Source of the DNA: Mesostigma viride
Lineage: Eukaryota; Streptophyta; Mesostigmatophyceae; Mesostigmatales; Mesostigmataceae
Direction: 5' to 3'
Length of the DNA: 64,000 nucleotides
Assembly: GCA_009746045.1 (NCBI GenBank)
Contig: RPFO01001055.1
Coordinates: forward strand, 44,056-108,055
The stretch's first letter is position 1. Each line of letters starts with the position of its first letter. Below are positions 21,701 to 32,648 of the stretch, piece by piece. The notes under the pieces are model-generated. The model was not told the DNA's origin. It was given only the letters and a program-made list of their open reading frames with translations, and ran no database searches. The translations under genes and the position numbers were made by a program.

Positions 21701-24613
21701 CTCCACTGGCACAGCACCCTTTGCAGGTGGCCACGTTCTAGGATCAACCCCTGCGTGATACCTATTTTGCGGCACCATTCCTCAGACTTTTGAAATGGCT
21801 AGCTTTGCTTGCAATAAACTTGATGTCATGGGGTGATGCACGAACAGTGAGACAAGGAGACCCATGGATGGGATATCAGGGCCGTGGCATGCTGATCTAC
21901 GCCCAGCCCACGTGGTCCACTTGTTCTGTCGCATGCGGTTTGGCGCTGCGTGTTCCTTGGACCACCCCCATGCCCCTGGGGCATGCACTACCACGACGGC
22001 AGGTTTTGCCTCCACGACGCCAGAAGCGACCGCTTCCTGGTACCTCACCCCGACGAGCTCGAACGAGCACGGGTAATCGTCACCACCTGCGGCGCTGCGG
22101 CCTTCCTGTGGGCGCGCACCGAGGGGCCTGACCTCGGCATCGCCCCACCGTCCCTGTCCTTCACGCACGTGTTCGTGGACGAGGCGGGCCAGGCGCTGCT
22201 TCCAGAGACCCTCATCCCATTAGTGGCCGCGCAGGCCTCCACCCCCAGCCAGGGTGAAGATAGCAGTACCAGTTGGCCCAGCTTGCAGGCCGCGACGGGG
22301 GCCCACCATCAAGGGCCAAACACGGGCAATTCCCCCACGGCTGCGTCGAGCGACGCCAAGGCACCGGCACAGCTGCCACCAGCACCGCGCATCATCTTGT
22401 GTGGGGACCCGCTTCAGCTGGGACCTGTAGTGAGTCGCGCGGCACGTTGGTTCTGGGAGCTCACGCGGCGCTGGCTATGCCCGATGGTTTGCGTCGCTTG
22501 TGTGATGGTTGGTGTCTGTCATGGTTGCCCTGGCATATAAATATCTTGAGAACTGGGCTGCTACCATACATGCCGCTGGGTTGCTTCGGATGTGTTGTAT
22601 ATTTGTGTATTGGTGTGTATTGGTGGGGTATCAACATCTTGTACGGTGAGCCCCGCCACCCATTCTGCCGCTTGTTTGTTTCGTTCATTTCATGGCTGGT
22701 TTCTGTTCTCGTTACTGGGGTGTGTTATTCATGGGCTGGTTCTGTGGTCCTGTTACTTTTTGTTGCGGCCTAGGCTATACTTAGGCGGTACCTCTGCGCC
22801 CGCACCCCCATCGCAGGCAGTCCGCTGTGACCCAGATGCAGAAATGCAGCGGAGCATAATCGCGATTGATTGTTTGCCATGACCTCCCCAAGGCTTGATC
22901 CCCAACGCGCCTCTCTGCCTCGCGTCTAGTTTCTCGCACGTTATACCACCCAACGCTCACATGACCCAAACACGTCACATCATCATCACAAACTCCTCCC
23001 ATCACCACCCCAAACACCTTTCCCATCATCTCCCACACGCCTCCGCATCGCCTCCCAACGCTCGCATCACGCAACCCCCGCAGGTCCACTCGGTGATGGC
23101 TGCTAACGCGGGGCTCTCCACCTCGCTCCTGGAAGCGTACATGAACCCTGCACGCATCCATACAGGGCTCGTCCCTTCGCCTCCCCACGGCACCGCCGCG
23201 CCTGGCCCTCATCCTCAAGGGGTGGCCATCGGTGGAGCTGGCGCCGGCAGTAGAGAGGGTGCCCCCTTGGCGTGCAGCCACAGCCCGTTAATGGTCACCA
23301 AGCTGGTCCACAATTACCGCGCGCACAGCCACTTGCTTGAGCTACCCTCGCGGCTCTTCTATAAGGAAGAACTCCTGGCCTCGGTGGATGCCGAATCCGT
23401 GCGGGCGCCGGCAGGGTGGGATGGCATGGGCGGGCAGGAGTTCCCCTTGCTGTTCTACGGTGTCAAAGGGGTGGCGACCCGAGATGGGGATGCGCCCTCG
23501 TACTACAACAGCATGGAGGCATCGGTGTTGGTGGAGCTGGTGGCGGGGCTGCTGGCGTCCCCCAAGGCAGCCATCAGTCCGGGCGACATCGGTGTCATGG
23601 CACCGTACCGCCGCCAAGTTCAGAAGCTGCGGCTGCTCTTTCGAGAGATGGGGCTGGGCGCGGTGCGTGTGGGCACCGTGGACGATTACCAGGGTCAGGA
23701 GGAGCGCGTGATATTCATCTCTACCGTGCTTACATCGACCCCATCTATGGCCCGGCAGAGGGCGGCGGGGGCTGGGGCAGGCTCGAATGGTGTCACGGGC
23801 TCCCATGGGAAAAAAGTCAAGGCGAAAATGGTCCCATCCGCTCTCGCAGCCTCCATGCCGCCGCTGGCCAATCGCCAAGAGAAGGTAGCCACGGTGACGT
23901 CAGTGGCTGGTGACGATTCCAGCGGCCACTCACTACTAGACAAGGACAAGGCGATTCAGTATGCCAACCGGGGTTTCCTAGACAACCCCAAGAAGTTCAA
24001 CGTGGCCATAACACGCGCCAAGGCGCTCCTGGTCGTGGTGGGCCACCCGCTGGTGCTGCTGGAGGACGCCAACTGGCGCGAGCTGCTGCTGCTTTGCGCG
24101 GAGCGGGGCACCTGCAGGGGGGCCCACCGTGAGGAGATATCGCGTCAGCTGTGGGAGAGGCAGTACGGCCGGCTGCCGCGCTCGCTGGATGGAGCGCTGA
24201 ACGATGGGTTGGGGGACAATGGCCGGGGATTGTACCGCCCAGGGGGGCACCGGGGGGCCAAGCGAGAGGGTGATCGTAAGGGGCGTAGGGGGGCAAGTGA
24301 AAGCGATGCCAGGACAGGGGCGATGGGTGGTCTGGAAAGAGGTGGTGCATTCCCTCTTGATGGGCTATCACCACTGATGACAAGTGACGGGAGCAGCAGT
24401 AGGGATGAAGACAGCGAGGGCAGCCATGGCGATGACTTCCTGGACGCACAGCTAGATGCGGCCGAGGAGCGGCGACACTTGGAGGACACGGTGGCGATGA
24501 TTGCCGAGATGTCCCTGCTGGGTGCCGGGTACGTGGACCTGATGTACCCAGAGACGCTTGACGCCACCTATGCCGCCCTCAGCGACGAACTTGAGTGGCG
24601 TGTTGTGCTTTAA
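2814..24613 (+). CDS. MOV10/SDE3-like SF1 RNA helicase gene, 11 predicted exons
   Basis: Predicted exons: 2814-3785, 6616-6797, 7209-7674, 14908-15039, 15887-16156, 17133-17318, 18848-18973, 19718-19818, 21313-21414, 22003-22429, 23084-24613. Every junction is GT-AG and the phases agree throughout, giving a 1497-residue product. Helicase motifs I to VI occur in order across exons 7-11. Exons 4-6 match the region that precedes the helicase core in MOV10/SDE3/Armitage proteins. Known: these are 5'-3' RNA helicases of cytoplasmic RNP granules acting in RNA silencing and retroelement control. Introns are up to 7.2 kb and loaded with tandem repeats. Exons 1-2 have no recognised domain; they join in phase but could belong to a separate upstream gene. 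Confidence 0.85.
3777..4950 (+). repeat. 32-bp tandem array spanning the exon 1 donor (about 37 copies)
   Basis: The unit runs from ATCACAGCG through GTAGGTTGCATGG to GGTCTGCA. The first unit overlaps the last nine bases of exon 1 and its GTAGGT donor, so each unit carries an exon-end plus donor copy. Copies are almost identical; one C-to-T change near 3970 was noticed. There is no spacer variation, so this is not CRISPR. The unit is not a multiple of three, and the coding frame closes at 3821, inside the second unit. Confidence 0.95.
6166..6225 (+). repeat. Short copy of a dispersed repeat in intron 1
   Basis: About 60 bp, containing CCATGGTCCGGATTCTCCCG, matches the end of a segment found at 40417-40630 (plus) and 37864-38076 (inverted). 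All three lie in non-coding or mobile DNA. Confidence 0.6.
7209..7674 (+). CDS. Exon 3 of the helicase gene
   Basis: It follows acceptor GGTGGCAG and opens in phase 2 with GAMRTEAQAAPL. It ends LQTLVK before donor GTACGT in phase 0. Residues about 385-540 of the predicted protein include a proline-rich stretch (VGPPPPCRPDAKPFFP) and no named domain. An internal ATG at the start of MRTEAQ could be the true start if exons 1-2 belong to another gene. The next exon begins FARLLVLEEKAMD, which fits what follows in MOV10/SDE3 proteins. Confidence 0.7.
7741..8260 (+). repeat. 28-bp tandem array resembling repeated 3' splice sites
   Basis: About 18-19 copies of a 28-bp unit containing GTTCCTTTCCTTGGGCAG. 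Variation is mostly TTGGG against TTGCG, plus one extra T in some copies. Each unit offers a pyrimidine tract followed by CAG. The array begins 66 bp after the exon 3 donor. Long open frames on both strands follow from the unit composition and are not genes. Confidence 0.95.
8571..8730 (+). repeat. 7-bp GGGTGTG minisatellite
   Basis: About 23 units of TGGGGTG-type heptamers with one short unit at about 8648. It is strongly G-rich on the plus strand, so G-quadruplex formation in the transcript is plausible. It lies in helicase intron 3. Confidence 0.95.
9638..14874 (+). repeat. 17-bp satellite array (5.2 kb) in helicase intron 3
   Basis: About 300 tandem copies of the 17-bp unit GTGATGGTGCCCTCATC, with variants GTGGTGG and GTGATGC. 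Three units make 51 nt, which gives recurrent 74-codon open frames that are not genes. Rare variants (a CCTGATGG unit at 10721 and 12600; a shortened unit at 12159 and 14038) recur exactly 1879 bp apart, showing a higher-order duplication of the array. The last 600 bp are more degenerate. The array ends 33 bp before the exon 4 acceptor. Confidence 0.97.
14908..16156 (+). CDS. Exons 4-5 of the helicase gene: region before the helicase core
   Basis: Exon 4 (14908-15039) follows TGTTGGCAG and encodes FARLLVLEEKAMDLDIKRHD. It corresponds to the conserved LEE-x-x-M-x-x-DI-x-x-YD block of MOV10 proteins. Exon 5 (15887-16156) encodes VKGLPEGRPGVVVGDQVYL and continues to FVFDRSLLK, matching the MOV10 segment with RP-S-V-x-x-GD. 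Both exons are phase 0 at each end (44 and 90 codons). Intron 4 (15040-15886) starts with three copies of the exon-end/donor motif. Intron 5 (16157-17132) holds nothing recognisable. Confidence 0.85.
15021..15120 (+). repeat. Three-copy exon-end/donor repeat at exon 4
   Basis: The exon 4 end, GGAAGCTGGAG followed by GTGAGG, is repeated twice more downstream as GGAAGCTGCAG-GTGAGG and GGAAGCTGGAG-GTGAAA. GT dinucleotides fall at 15040, 15075 and 15113, so the spacing is 35 and 38 bp. Short GTGCCTGCC linkers separate the copies. Confidence 0.85.
17133..17318 (+). CDS. Exon 6 of the helicase gene
   Basis: It is 62 codons, phase 0 at both ends, from acceptor CACCCCAG (NMFTAIFKAALCK) to PLPESEL before GTAAGT. 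Residues about 675-736 lie just before the Walker A exon and are weakly conserved, with a basic, proline-rich middle. The last 14 bases of this exon and its donor are repeated along intron 6. Confidence 0.75.
17303..17822 (+). repeat. 82-83-bp tandem array spanning the exon 6 donor (7 donor copies)
   Basis: Each unit contains the exon 6 end CTGAGTC-GAGCTG followed by GTAAGTGG; one copy has GTACGTGG. Seven copies start near 17311, 17393, 17476, 17558, 17640, 17722 and 17805. Unlike the 32-bp array, these copies have diverged at several positions, so this array looks older. Confidence 0.92.
17910..18129 (+). repeat. 36-bp tandem repeat, six copies, in intron 6
   Basis: Six nearly perfect 36-bp copies containing GAATAGCGAGTCATTAGCAA and ACTGTAGATTG. 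The unit is a multiple of three and has no stop in some frames, so open frames exist on both strands. These are by-products of the repeat. Confidence 0.95.
18848..24613 (+). CDS. Exons 7-11 of the helicase gene: SF1 helicase core
   Basis: Exon 7 (18848-18973) has Walker A GPPGTGKTS. Exon 8 (19718-19818) has CAPSNFAAD (motif Ib). Exon 9 (21313-21414) has MIRLNDPRR, matching the RL-x-x-P-x-R element of MOV10. Exon 10 (22003-22429) has motif II DEAGQALLPE and motif III LCGDPLQLGPV. Exon 11 (23084-24613) has VHNYRAHS, PYRRQVQKLR, VGTVDDYQGQEERVIF (V) and NVAITRAKALLVVVG (VI). Insertions of about 50 residues sit between motifs II and III and about 60 between V and VI; both are low complexity. The tail is acidic after a KREGDRKGRRG patch. 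All catalytic motifs look intact, so an active ATPase/helicase is expected. Stop TAA is at 24611-24613. Confidence 0.95.
20445..21161. mobile_element. TA-flanked inverted-repeat element in helicase intron 8
   Basis: The termini are inverted: GACCCCTTCTGAAG at the left and CTTCAGAAGGGTC at the right, followed inward by CTCCGACTTA and TAAGTCGGAG. Flanking TA dinucleotides (20443-20444, 21162-21163) fit a Tc1/mariner-type duplication, although a 2-bp match is weak. The 717-bp body has no transposase frame. It contains scattered degenerate GGTTTAAGATC motifs (about 20620-20850). Confidence 0.65.
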
Positions 24614-26075
24614 GCTGCATGGGTGGATGCAAAGTCAACCATTCAAGCTGCCCGCGATACGTCCTTATTGACCCAGTAACTCTGCATGTACTAATGCATC
24701 CACTACTGGTTGGGAACGCAATGCTAGGGCAAACCTTATCCACAGCCGCAGTCACATGCATGCCATAATATAGCTTTACTGGCACTGATTTGTCTAGATA
24801 ACTAGACATGCATTATCGAGGTACCATAAGGTATCAGATCGAGAAATGCTGCTATACTGTATATTGTGTAAATATAGGCTGCATGCTAGATAGAGCTCTG
24901 TTGACAAAAAGCCTGCCCAAGTGTAGCCTCATGGGCCGGCTTGTCCTAGCTCCCATGAGGGCCCTCTCTGAAGGAGCATAATGTACCTGGGCGTTCCTGC
25001 GCCGCTTGTACGTCTTTGAAAGCAGCTAGGGGACATGTATGACGTGCTACGAACAGACAACTGGGTTGACTGTTTACTAGAGGAGCCAGATCGTTTCATT
25101 TGTCATCTGGCTGTGGATCGATGTACCGCAAACTGACTTCATATAACGCAGCGGGGCAGTGCATACAACAAATAGGCAGGACGTTTGACCACACAGTACT
25201 TGCAATAGATTATGTGGTGGCCATTTGCTTGCGCCTTAGCGCCGATGTCTTGAGCCCACCTCATGCAGCTTTTTATAGCATAAGCTACACCCTCCGCATT
25301 GTTAATTTAACTAAATTATTTTGATTCTGGATCATACACCACCTGCAAACGCTAAATACAACAAGAAATCTTCTTATAATAATGAATTCCCGAGTGTACT
25401 CCCCTGAATGTCTGATTTCTAGCCACCAAACAAACAATGAAAGTGTGTGTAACTAGGTATTCTTTGACTGTCAAGGGTGCAGCTTTCGCGCTAACAAACA
25501 AACATGAATAACAAATAAATATTCTTTGGCGCGGACAAATGTCAATGAGACATGAATGAGCTTCTCACTGGCGGCAACAAACAAACAGTTTGGGCAAGAT
25601 TGGGACTGAAAGATTATATTAGCTGTTTCCAGGTTCCGAGAGACGGAATTTGGCACATGTGAGTTGTGTACGCCTGTGAGCTACGCCAGCTGCTGGTTTA
25701 TAACGACCCAATTACAAGCTAGACGTTGCGTAGAGGAGTGTTTGCTCGTCATAATATTGCGTAATAGCTTCGGAAGAATATATTAGCGTGTACGTCTTAG
25801 AAAGACGAAGCGATTGTGATAGTCGTGGCAAAACTTGGAGCCCCAACGTGAAAGTTATGGGCGCCGCCGTCAGCCATGGCTATCTCGTGGCTCGTGGCTG
25901 GAGGTTTACCTCTTATAAATTTAATTTCACAATTCCTCTTTCCAGCTCTGAATTCAACTCAATTCGGCCGGAGCCATTCTTTCGATGAGTCGTTGCAACG
26001 ACTCATGCATTCATTTGTTATTAGAGTATCACTGTAGTAACAAAGCAAAGCACAGCTGCTCAAGACATTAAAATT
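24614..26075. other. AT-richer spacer without recognisable genes
   Basis: It lies downstream of the helicase stop codon. No conserved frame, RNA gene or repeat array was recognised, only short AT-rich tracts and scattered AACAAACAAA runs around 25430-25510. Confidence 0.6.
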
Positions 26076-26120
26076 AAATTGAATTGTAACATATCTCCGT
26101 TGGGAGTACATGTAGCATAT
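26076..26120 (-). mobile_element. LINE-type 3' end (minus)
   Basis: On the minus strand, TACTCCCAACGGAGATATG is followed by an A/T-rich tail. The CTCC-CAAC-GGAG hairpin matches the other retroelement 3' ends of this window (31716, 35383, 39285, 49690, 51840 and others). No body was recognised upstream of it; the adjacent sequence is of unknown origin up to the copia remnant. Confidence 0.6.
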
Positions 26121-26827
26121 ATCCTCTCTGCATCGCCTCCCTGCCCGGCCGGATGGGCGGCTGCGGTCTGACCCGCGCGGCCCGGCTGGCCCCGGCGGCG
26201 TTTTTGGGCTCTGTCGCTCAGTCGTGGGCCAAAATCTGTCGGCTCCTTCCCCTTTTGGCTACGGCGGCGCCTGACCTCTTGGACCCAGCCAGCCCCTACC
26301 CTTTCATCACCGCCATCCAGGATGCTTATGCTGAGATCCAGCAGGCCTGCACTACCGTCCGCACCGCTCAGGCCGCCCAACGCCGCCTAAGTTCCTCGGG
26401 GCACTCCCTCGGTCGCCACCATCCTCTCCCCCGCAGCATTCCCTGCCCGCGTCATCGATAAACACCAGAAAACCTGCGCGGGTATTCTGCACACGGCGGA
26501 TTGGATGGCTCTTTTTGATAACCTCAACGCCCAGGGTAGCGCGTGACTGTTCTCACTCTCATTGCGGAGTCAGTGCTCGGCTTACCTCCGAGCTCTCCCC
26601 ATGGGCCCCCGGCCCTTTCGTCCTGGCGCCCAGTCACTATCTGGTGGCACTGCGACACCAACTGTTTGCGCCCCGCAACCTCTTGTTCCCGCAGGGCATA
26701 TACACTTGGGGGGCGGGCTCGCACCCTCTAGAGCCCCCGGCCAAGGCTCCGCGGCTTTTCGCGATCGAACTACACCGCGCTCCACGAGGTGACAGTGCGA
26801 CGTCGTCGCCTACCACAGCCAGGTTGC

Positions 26828-28465
26828 GGATGTTCCCTCCACTCCCGCCGCCGCCCTTCGGCAGCCGGCATGGCGCCAGGCCATGGAGAGTGAGTTGACG
26901 AGCCTCCGCGAGCACAACGTCTATCAGCTCATGTCCGTGCATGACCTCCCGCCTGGCGCCAAGGTCCTCCCCTGCACCAAGTCAGGGTGTTTGCATGCCC
27001 GCAAGACCGACGCGGCCGTGCCACTTGAGGCTCGTTTTGTGTGCAAGGGCTTTGCGCAGCCCGAGGGGCTGGACTTCGGTGAGACTTTTGCTCCCACAGT
27101 CAGCGCGGGCACTGTACGCATGGGCTCATGCGGGCACTGCTGGACATCCCATATCTGGCAGCTGGATGTCCGCACCGCCTAATTTCTGTACGCGCCTCTG
27201 GATGAGGTAGTCTACGTTCTTTCCCCTGCAAGGGTTTTGAGGAGCGGGATGGCTCGACCGGGCAAGTGCTCCTCTGGCTCGATCCTCAAGCGGAGCCTGT
27301 AGTATGGCCTCAAGCAGGCGCCACGGTATTACTGGCATCAGACGCTGCGCGAGTACCTCGTGCAGGAGACGGGTGCCGATCCAGAGCACTGGGACGGACA
27401 CCTGCCTCACCTGTTCCTGTACACGGGCGGGTTCGCTTTCGTGCATGGTGACGACCTCCTGGTAGACTCGATCCCACTCCTCTGCTGCGGAGTGGCTGTC
27501 CTAGTGGATGCAGCAGGTGTCAGTCACCGGTTCCAGATTGCATGCACTGAGTCTGACGCGCCCTCCTTGTTCCTCGGTGTCTCAATGGACATCGACTCGA
27601 CGGCGCACACGCGGTGTTCCTGCATCAGGGCCCCTATACATCGATGCCCTCGCTGAGCGCTTTGGTGTCTCCCCTCGGGCGGTGCGGACGCCCATTACTC
27701 CCGACACGTCCCCCCGTGGCGAGGGGGGGCTGCCGTGAGTGCGGACGACAAACGCACTTACCAAAGCCTCACCGGGGCGTTCATGTACGCGATGCAGTGC
27801 ATGGACGCGGCCTGACCTGGCATACGTGGTCAACGTGCTGGCCCAGCAGATGCAGAACCCGACGGAGGCCCTTCTTAATTGCCCTGGCATACCGGGTGCA
27901 TGTTGCAGTACTAATTGGTGCACACCACCAAGGGGCTGGGTCTACTCTATCAGGGTGAGGGGGGGATGGTGCATGGCCTACTCCGACGCGGACTGGGCTA
28001 ACGACCCTGTGGACCGACGGTCGGTCACGGGGAACGTGGTCATGTACCGCGGTACGTGCTGCTGTGGATCAAGTGGAACAGCCGCAAGTGCCAGTGCAGA
28101 CCGTGGCCCTGTCCATGGCTGCGAGGCCGAGTACATGGCCCTGGGTGGTGTCCCGCAGCAGGTGGTCCCCCTGATCACGATCGCAAGGGAGCTGGGTGAT
28201 CCGACCCCTGGCCGGGCCAATTTCAGTGTACTCTGACAACACTGGTGCGGTTGCGATGACGCGTGACCCCGGCCGCCCATCCGAAGAGGACGAAACACAT
28301 CGATGTGAAGTATCACTACGTACATCCGCGAGAAGGTGGCCGATGGCACCACTATCCAGGTGATTCACCTCCCTGCACGGGGTGGACAAGATCATCGACA
28401 TGCTTACCAAGGCACTTCCTGAGCCACGTTTTGTGATGCTCAGGGACAAGATGATGGGCATATGA
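26828..28465 (+). pseudogene. Ty1/copia pol remnant (reverse transcriptase and RNase H)
   Basis: Fragments in different frames give the copia order. PAWRQAMESELTSLREHNVY and ARFVCKGFAQPEGLDFGETF open the reverse transcriptase. YGLKQAPRYYWHQTLREYL and FVHGDDLLV follow; the usual YVDD is replaced. Then come DLAYVVNVLAQQMQNP, AYSDADWANDPVDRRSVTG and CEAEYMALGG of RNase H, and finally HIDVKYHYV and MLTKALPEPR at the end of pol. Several frameshifts separate these blocks, so it is inactive. Integrase and gag were not found; 26121-26827 may be decayed upstream sequence. Confidence 0.92.
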
Positions 28466-28602
28466 GCCATCTGCCAGTGCTGCCCTGTTGACCGATGTAG
28501 TCACTCGATCAGGGACAGCAGTGTAATGTCTGCTGAGTGCTGCATTATCAGGAATAGCACTTAGTGTGGCATGGCAATGATGGCATGTGTACCAAAGGGG
28601 GG

Positions 28603-29238
28603 TGTCAGAAGTATCGATACACCTGCGCGCCCCGGCCAGTGAATAAGTAAATTTAGTTTGGTCAAAGTATTTACATTTGTGGCAGAAATTAGATACTGAC
28701 TATAGACTAGACTAGATGTTGTCGGGAGTTGTACGGAATGAGTTTTCCGTCAAGGAATAATTAGTCCTTGTGTTATTAGCTGGTTTGCTACTTGGACAAT
28801 TTTATTGTGATTGGTCATAAATTGTGTAGACCACGTGGTGGACACGCAATGGACACAAGTGGCGTGTGGCATGCACACTCTGCTACTGTCCGCTGGCTCG
28901 TCATTTGTTTATAATGATGTGACCACTTTCATTTGGACTCTCTCACTATATCTCGTACTGCTCAGTCCAGCAGCTGGATCGACCTCTGGCCGAAGCCAAA
29001 ATTTTCTAGTGTGAGCAAGTTTGACGTATCAACATATATACTACAGCTGTAAAGCTTGTAAAACGCAGCCTTGGCACAAATTTAGCAAACACTCTTTCGA
29101 ACGGCTTTCGGCTCCATGCAGCTGGCCACTCAGCGGCGCGACTTACAGTCCGCTTGACGAATGAGCTGCGCGTGATTTCATTGCGACCAATCACGAAAAG
29201 GTCAAACCACGGCGCCCCCATTTTTGAGGTTTCTGACA
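28603..29238 (+). mobile_element. Probable copia 3' LTR
   Basis: A purine tract CCAAAGGGGGG lies just before TGTCAGAAGTATCG at 28603, the expected polypurine tract and LTR start after pol. TTCTGACA at 29231-29238 is its exact 8-bp inverse and ends in CA, so it may be the LTR end. The start is well supported; the end rests on this short match only. No 5' LTR was found. Confidence 0.5.
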
Positions 29239-29709
29239 CGTTATACATCCAGATGAGCCATTTGGCAGAGGTCCGTATATGCTCAGATTGCGGTAGGAGC
29301 CAAACTCTGCGATGTCCTGTGTTCGCGAGCTCCAGATATAACCGTCGCAAACTTTTGGGCTGTTGGAACAAACTTTCCATTAACGAACCAGTTACAAACA
29401 CGTAGGAAGCTCAAACGTGGATTTTCCTCTGCTCCACCGCTGTAAGCGATTTTTCCCTGCAGTGCTGTCTGCGGGGTTGGCGAGGTCACTCATCCCCGCG
29501 CGCATCGCGCTCGATCCCATCGCTACGAAACTCCAGGAGCTTGAAGACCTCTGCCAGGCCCAGCAACGGGAGGCCACCGACCGCGCCCGCCGCGAATGCC
29601 GGGTGGTGCTGCGTCGTTTCCCCCGGAAGCCAGGTGAGACGTCAGCCTCCCTTGCCGACCAGCTCCTTACCCTCATGCATGGGCCTGGTAGGTGAGGTAG
29701 AACTGCGGG

Positions 29710-31063
29710 CAGTGATGATTCATACGCCGTATTATACGCCGTATGAAGCGTATTATACGCGATACGCACGCGGCGCGTATGAAAATGGGGTACTTTCATA
29801 CGCAAACGCGTATTTTTGCGTATTTTTGCGTATTTTCGCGTATTTTTTGGCATATTTTTGGCTTACGAGGTGGGTGCATTTGCTTGCCTAGACTGCGGCG
29901 CGCCGACCTGTAGTAGGAACAAATAATTGCGTGATGAGCTAGCTAGTGTATAGTGCACTAAAGCTAAAAGCGCGTTCATTGTGACTTGTGAAGGCGGGAA
30001 GGTGAAGGCGGGAAGGCTGAAGATTCATCATCAAGAGGGTGATACCTAAGCAACAGTATATTTGGAAATAAACGTACACCTATTTATCTGGATCAAGAAG
30101 GTGATAAGGTGTGCCAGCAACGTCGTGGTCGTCTGGCACCTAGATCGTAGCATATCGACATCCAGGCATGGCTTACACGTGAGTCAATGGAACACGATGA
30201 TGATGTGCGGCCCGATGAAGAAGAGGCCACATCCGAAACTGTCTGGACATACATTAGCAAAGAGCGCATCCTCAAGAATCGGCAGCAGACAAATAACTAC
30301 TACATGGATGATGGAGTACTCCGTTACAGGCTGCTGGTCGAGCAGGCGGAGAAGGAAAGCAATACCAGGAAGAGGAAGGCGACTAGTGACGCCAAGAAGC
30401 AGGCTGATGTGCGGGCGGCACTTAAAGACAGGCTTGCAGACGTTGTAGAAACCGACGCCTCTAACTGGGTGTCCCCTCATGCCAGCAACACCTCGGGGCG
30501 CGCTGCTGGGGCGGCTGGGCCAAGCGGATCATCAAAGGGCCAATCCACCGACGGTAATTTGCCCGCACCTTATGGGCTCAGCAAAGAGCAGCTGGACGAG
30601 GAGCTGTGCGAGGCATTCATTTGCGCCTTTCAATGCCATCGACGCCCTTCAATGTCATCGACACCTCGGGGCAATGTATAGTGCATGCATATCTTGAGTT
30701 CTACAAATTTATTATCCTTTCCAGTGAGTTGTGCATTGATACTGGTATTGATACTTAGTTGCATGTTGTCTCGATTTTGAAGAGAAACTATCAAGTTAGA
30801 CCGTTAGAAACTAAGCTTGTATTTAGGTAGTGGTGGCGATGCAAAAGGTCATGCTATATATGTCATGTATAGGCAAAAGGTATGGAAAAACACCAGCAGA
30901 CTATGCTTGGTTGCTCAGAATGTTGAAAACCCCTCAAAATCATGCCAAAAAAGGGGTTTTCAACGGTTAGCGTACGATCAGCGTATAATACATTATACAC
31001 CGCGTATTATACATTATACACCTGGGGCCGCGTACGACGCGTATCGCGTATGAATCATCACTG
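29710..31063 (+). mobile_element. hAT element 1 (internally deleted, 1354 bp)
   Basis: Perfect 18-bp TIRs: CAGTGATGATTCATACGC at the left and its exact inverse at the right. The 8-bp TSD is ACTGCGGG (29702-29709 and 31064-31071). The 8-bp TSD and CAGTG ends are hAT hallmarks. Subterminal regions are packed with GCGTAT motifs. It carries only the N-terminal part of a transposase frame, so it cannot move by itself. Confidence 0.95.
30187..30681 (+). pseudogene. hAT transposase N-terminal remnant
   Basis: The frame starts MEHDDDVRPDEEEATSETVW. It is clearly related to the copy at 32649 (VWTYISKERILK against VWTYVSKERVFK; NLPAPYGLSKEQLDEELC against NLPAAYGLSKEQLDQELC). The Cys/His segment of the BED-type finger present in the longer copy is deleted here, and the frame ends before the catalytic region. 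Confidence 0.85.
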
Positions 31064-31390
31064 ACTGCGGGTGCCACCGCCTTCCCCACTCACGGGATAA
31101 GGCGGCTCCCCCACCAGTCCTGCTCACCTTTCCCGGCTATAGTAGCTCCCGTGAGGACAAGCCGCAGCGGTTCCTCTCTCGTCACAAGCGCGGTTGCACG
31201 ACCTCACCAGGCTCACCTGGACGCTGGACGATGACCTGCCCCCCGCTCATGCAGCAGCAGCAGCGACGCGACCTGTGGCCGGAATACCTCCGCCACAAGC
31301 AGGACCCCCAGAAGCCCATGCAAGGTGTACCCTGGAGGGGCGGGGACCTGATGATCAACCACAAGATGTGGACGCCCCCAGAGGGCTAGA
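31064..31390 (+). pseudogene. ORF1 C-terminal half, displaced by the hAT 1 insertion
   Basis: It resumes GCHRLPHS-type sequence, then [26 protein letters not shown] and [14 protein letters not shown] followed by a stop. It is homologous to the intact stretch at 49105-49393. Small insertions break the frame around 31134-31200 and 31320. Confidence 0.8.
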
Positions 31391-32648
31391 ATAGACCTAG
31401 CTTGTATCCATTGGTAGTCACTGCCACAATGGCAGCCATGCTTAGAATGTTTGCCTAGATGTGCCAACTTACCTAGTCACGTGCACCGCTCGATATCACG
31501 CACGGTACACAACCAGCCATAGCCTTAGCTTATAGTCCTTGTACAGCCATGCTACGTCCTGGCTACGATCAGATTAATTACTTGCCCATGCACGCCGTCC
31601 TTGTTATGCCATGCTCACATGGGTCTGATTGCACCGGGCACCATGCACAGATTGCCGGATCGATCGTTAGTGTGTCCGTTTAGCTAGCGTGCCCAATTAA
31701 TTGCTGCTGTGGCATAAAGTAATTAGGAACATAACTCCGTTGGGAGTATCTGTAGCACATAGCCCTTGAGATCGAGGGGGCATATATGGCCTCTAGTACA
31801 ATCTAAGCTACTTCCTGCAAGGGTGGGAATGTAAACAACACTTGCTCTAGGTGCACTAGGGCACCTGCACCACCCAGAGTCTCGGGCAACTCCCAGCTAA
31901 GGGGAGCCCGTCATAGGTGGGGAAGATCATCATAATAGCTATACAAAAGCTAGAGCGTGGCATCTCAGCAGAGAGCAGCTCTCTGCATGGGCACAGCTTA
32001 ACTACATAAAGCTAGGCATCATCTGGGGTGTGCATGGCACATCATAGGCACGCATGTACATGGCTAAATAATTAATGCTCGGGAGTCAGCTGGTATAGTG
32101 CCTGTAGGAGGCGTACATGTACATGGGCCACGGTCTAGTACTATTCTACACTATACTACTAAGTACTGTATTCCCCTAGGCTGGGGTGTCTGGAGTCACG
32201 GGGGCCGCGGGGGGCGCATGCCAGGGCTTGTGGCCGCAGTGTATAATCATACGCCGTATTATACGCCGTATCGCGCGTATTATACGCGATACGCGAGCAG
32301 CGCGTACGAAAACGGGGTACTTTCGTACGCGCCGCGTATTTTTAGGGTATTTCTTGCGTATCGCGTATTTTTTTGCGTATTTTTTGCGTATTTTTGGCTC
32401 CGGCATCAGTTTACAGCTCGGGTGAAGCGGAAGTTTCTAGACTAGGCTGCGGCGCGCCGAGTAGTAGAAACAAGTGAGCAGCAAGGTGCCACTTGGCCAA
32501 GATCAATGCATATGGCTGCGTGTATTGGCAGGACAGCCTGGACAGGAAGGCACTGTTCTAGAAAGACAAAATGTGCCAAGCTAATAATTCGTCTGCCACC
32601 AAGATCGCGGTGGTCACCTATCGTAGTAGCATATTATCAACAGGCGCC

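Noticed and set aside
29006-29401. Minus-strand 131-codon frame
   Set aside because: It overlaps the presumed LTR end and the start of the ORF1 element and has no recognisable motif.
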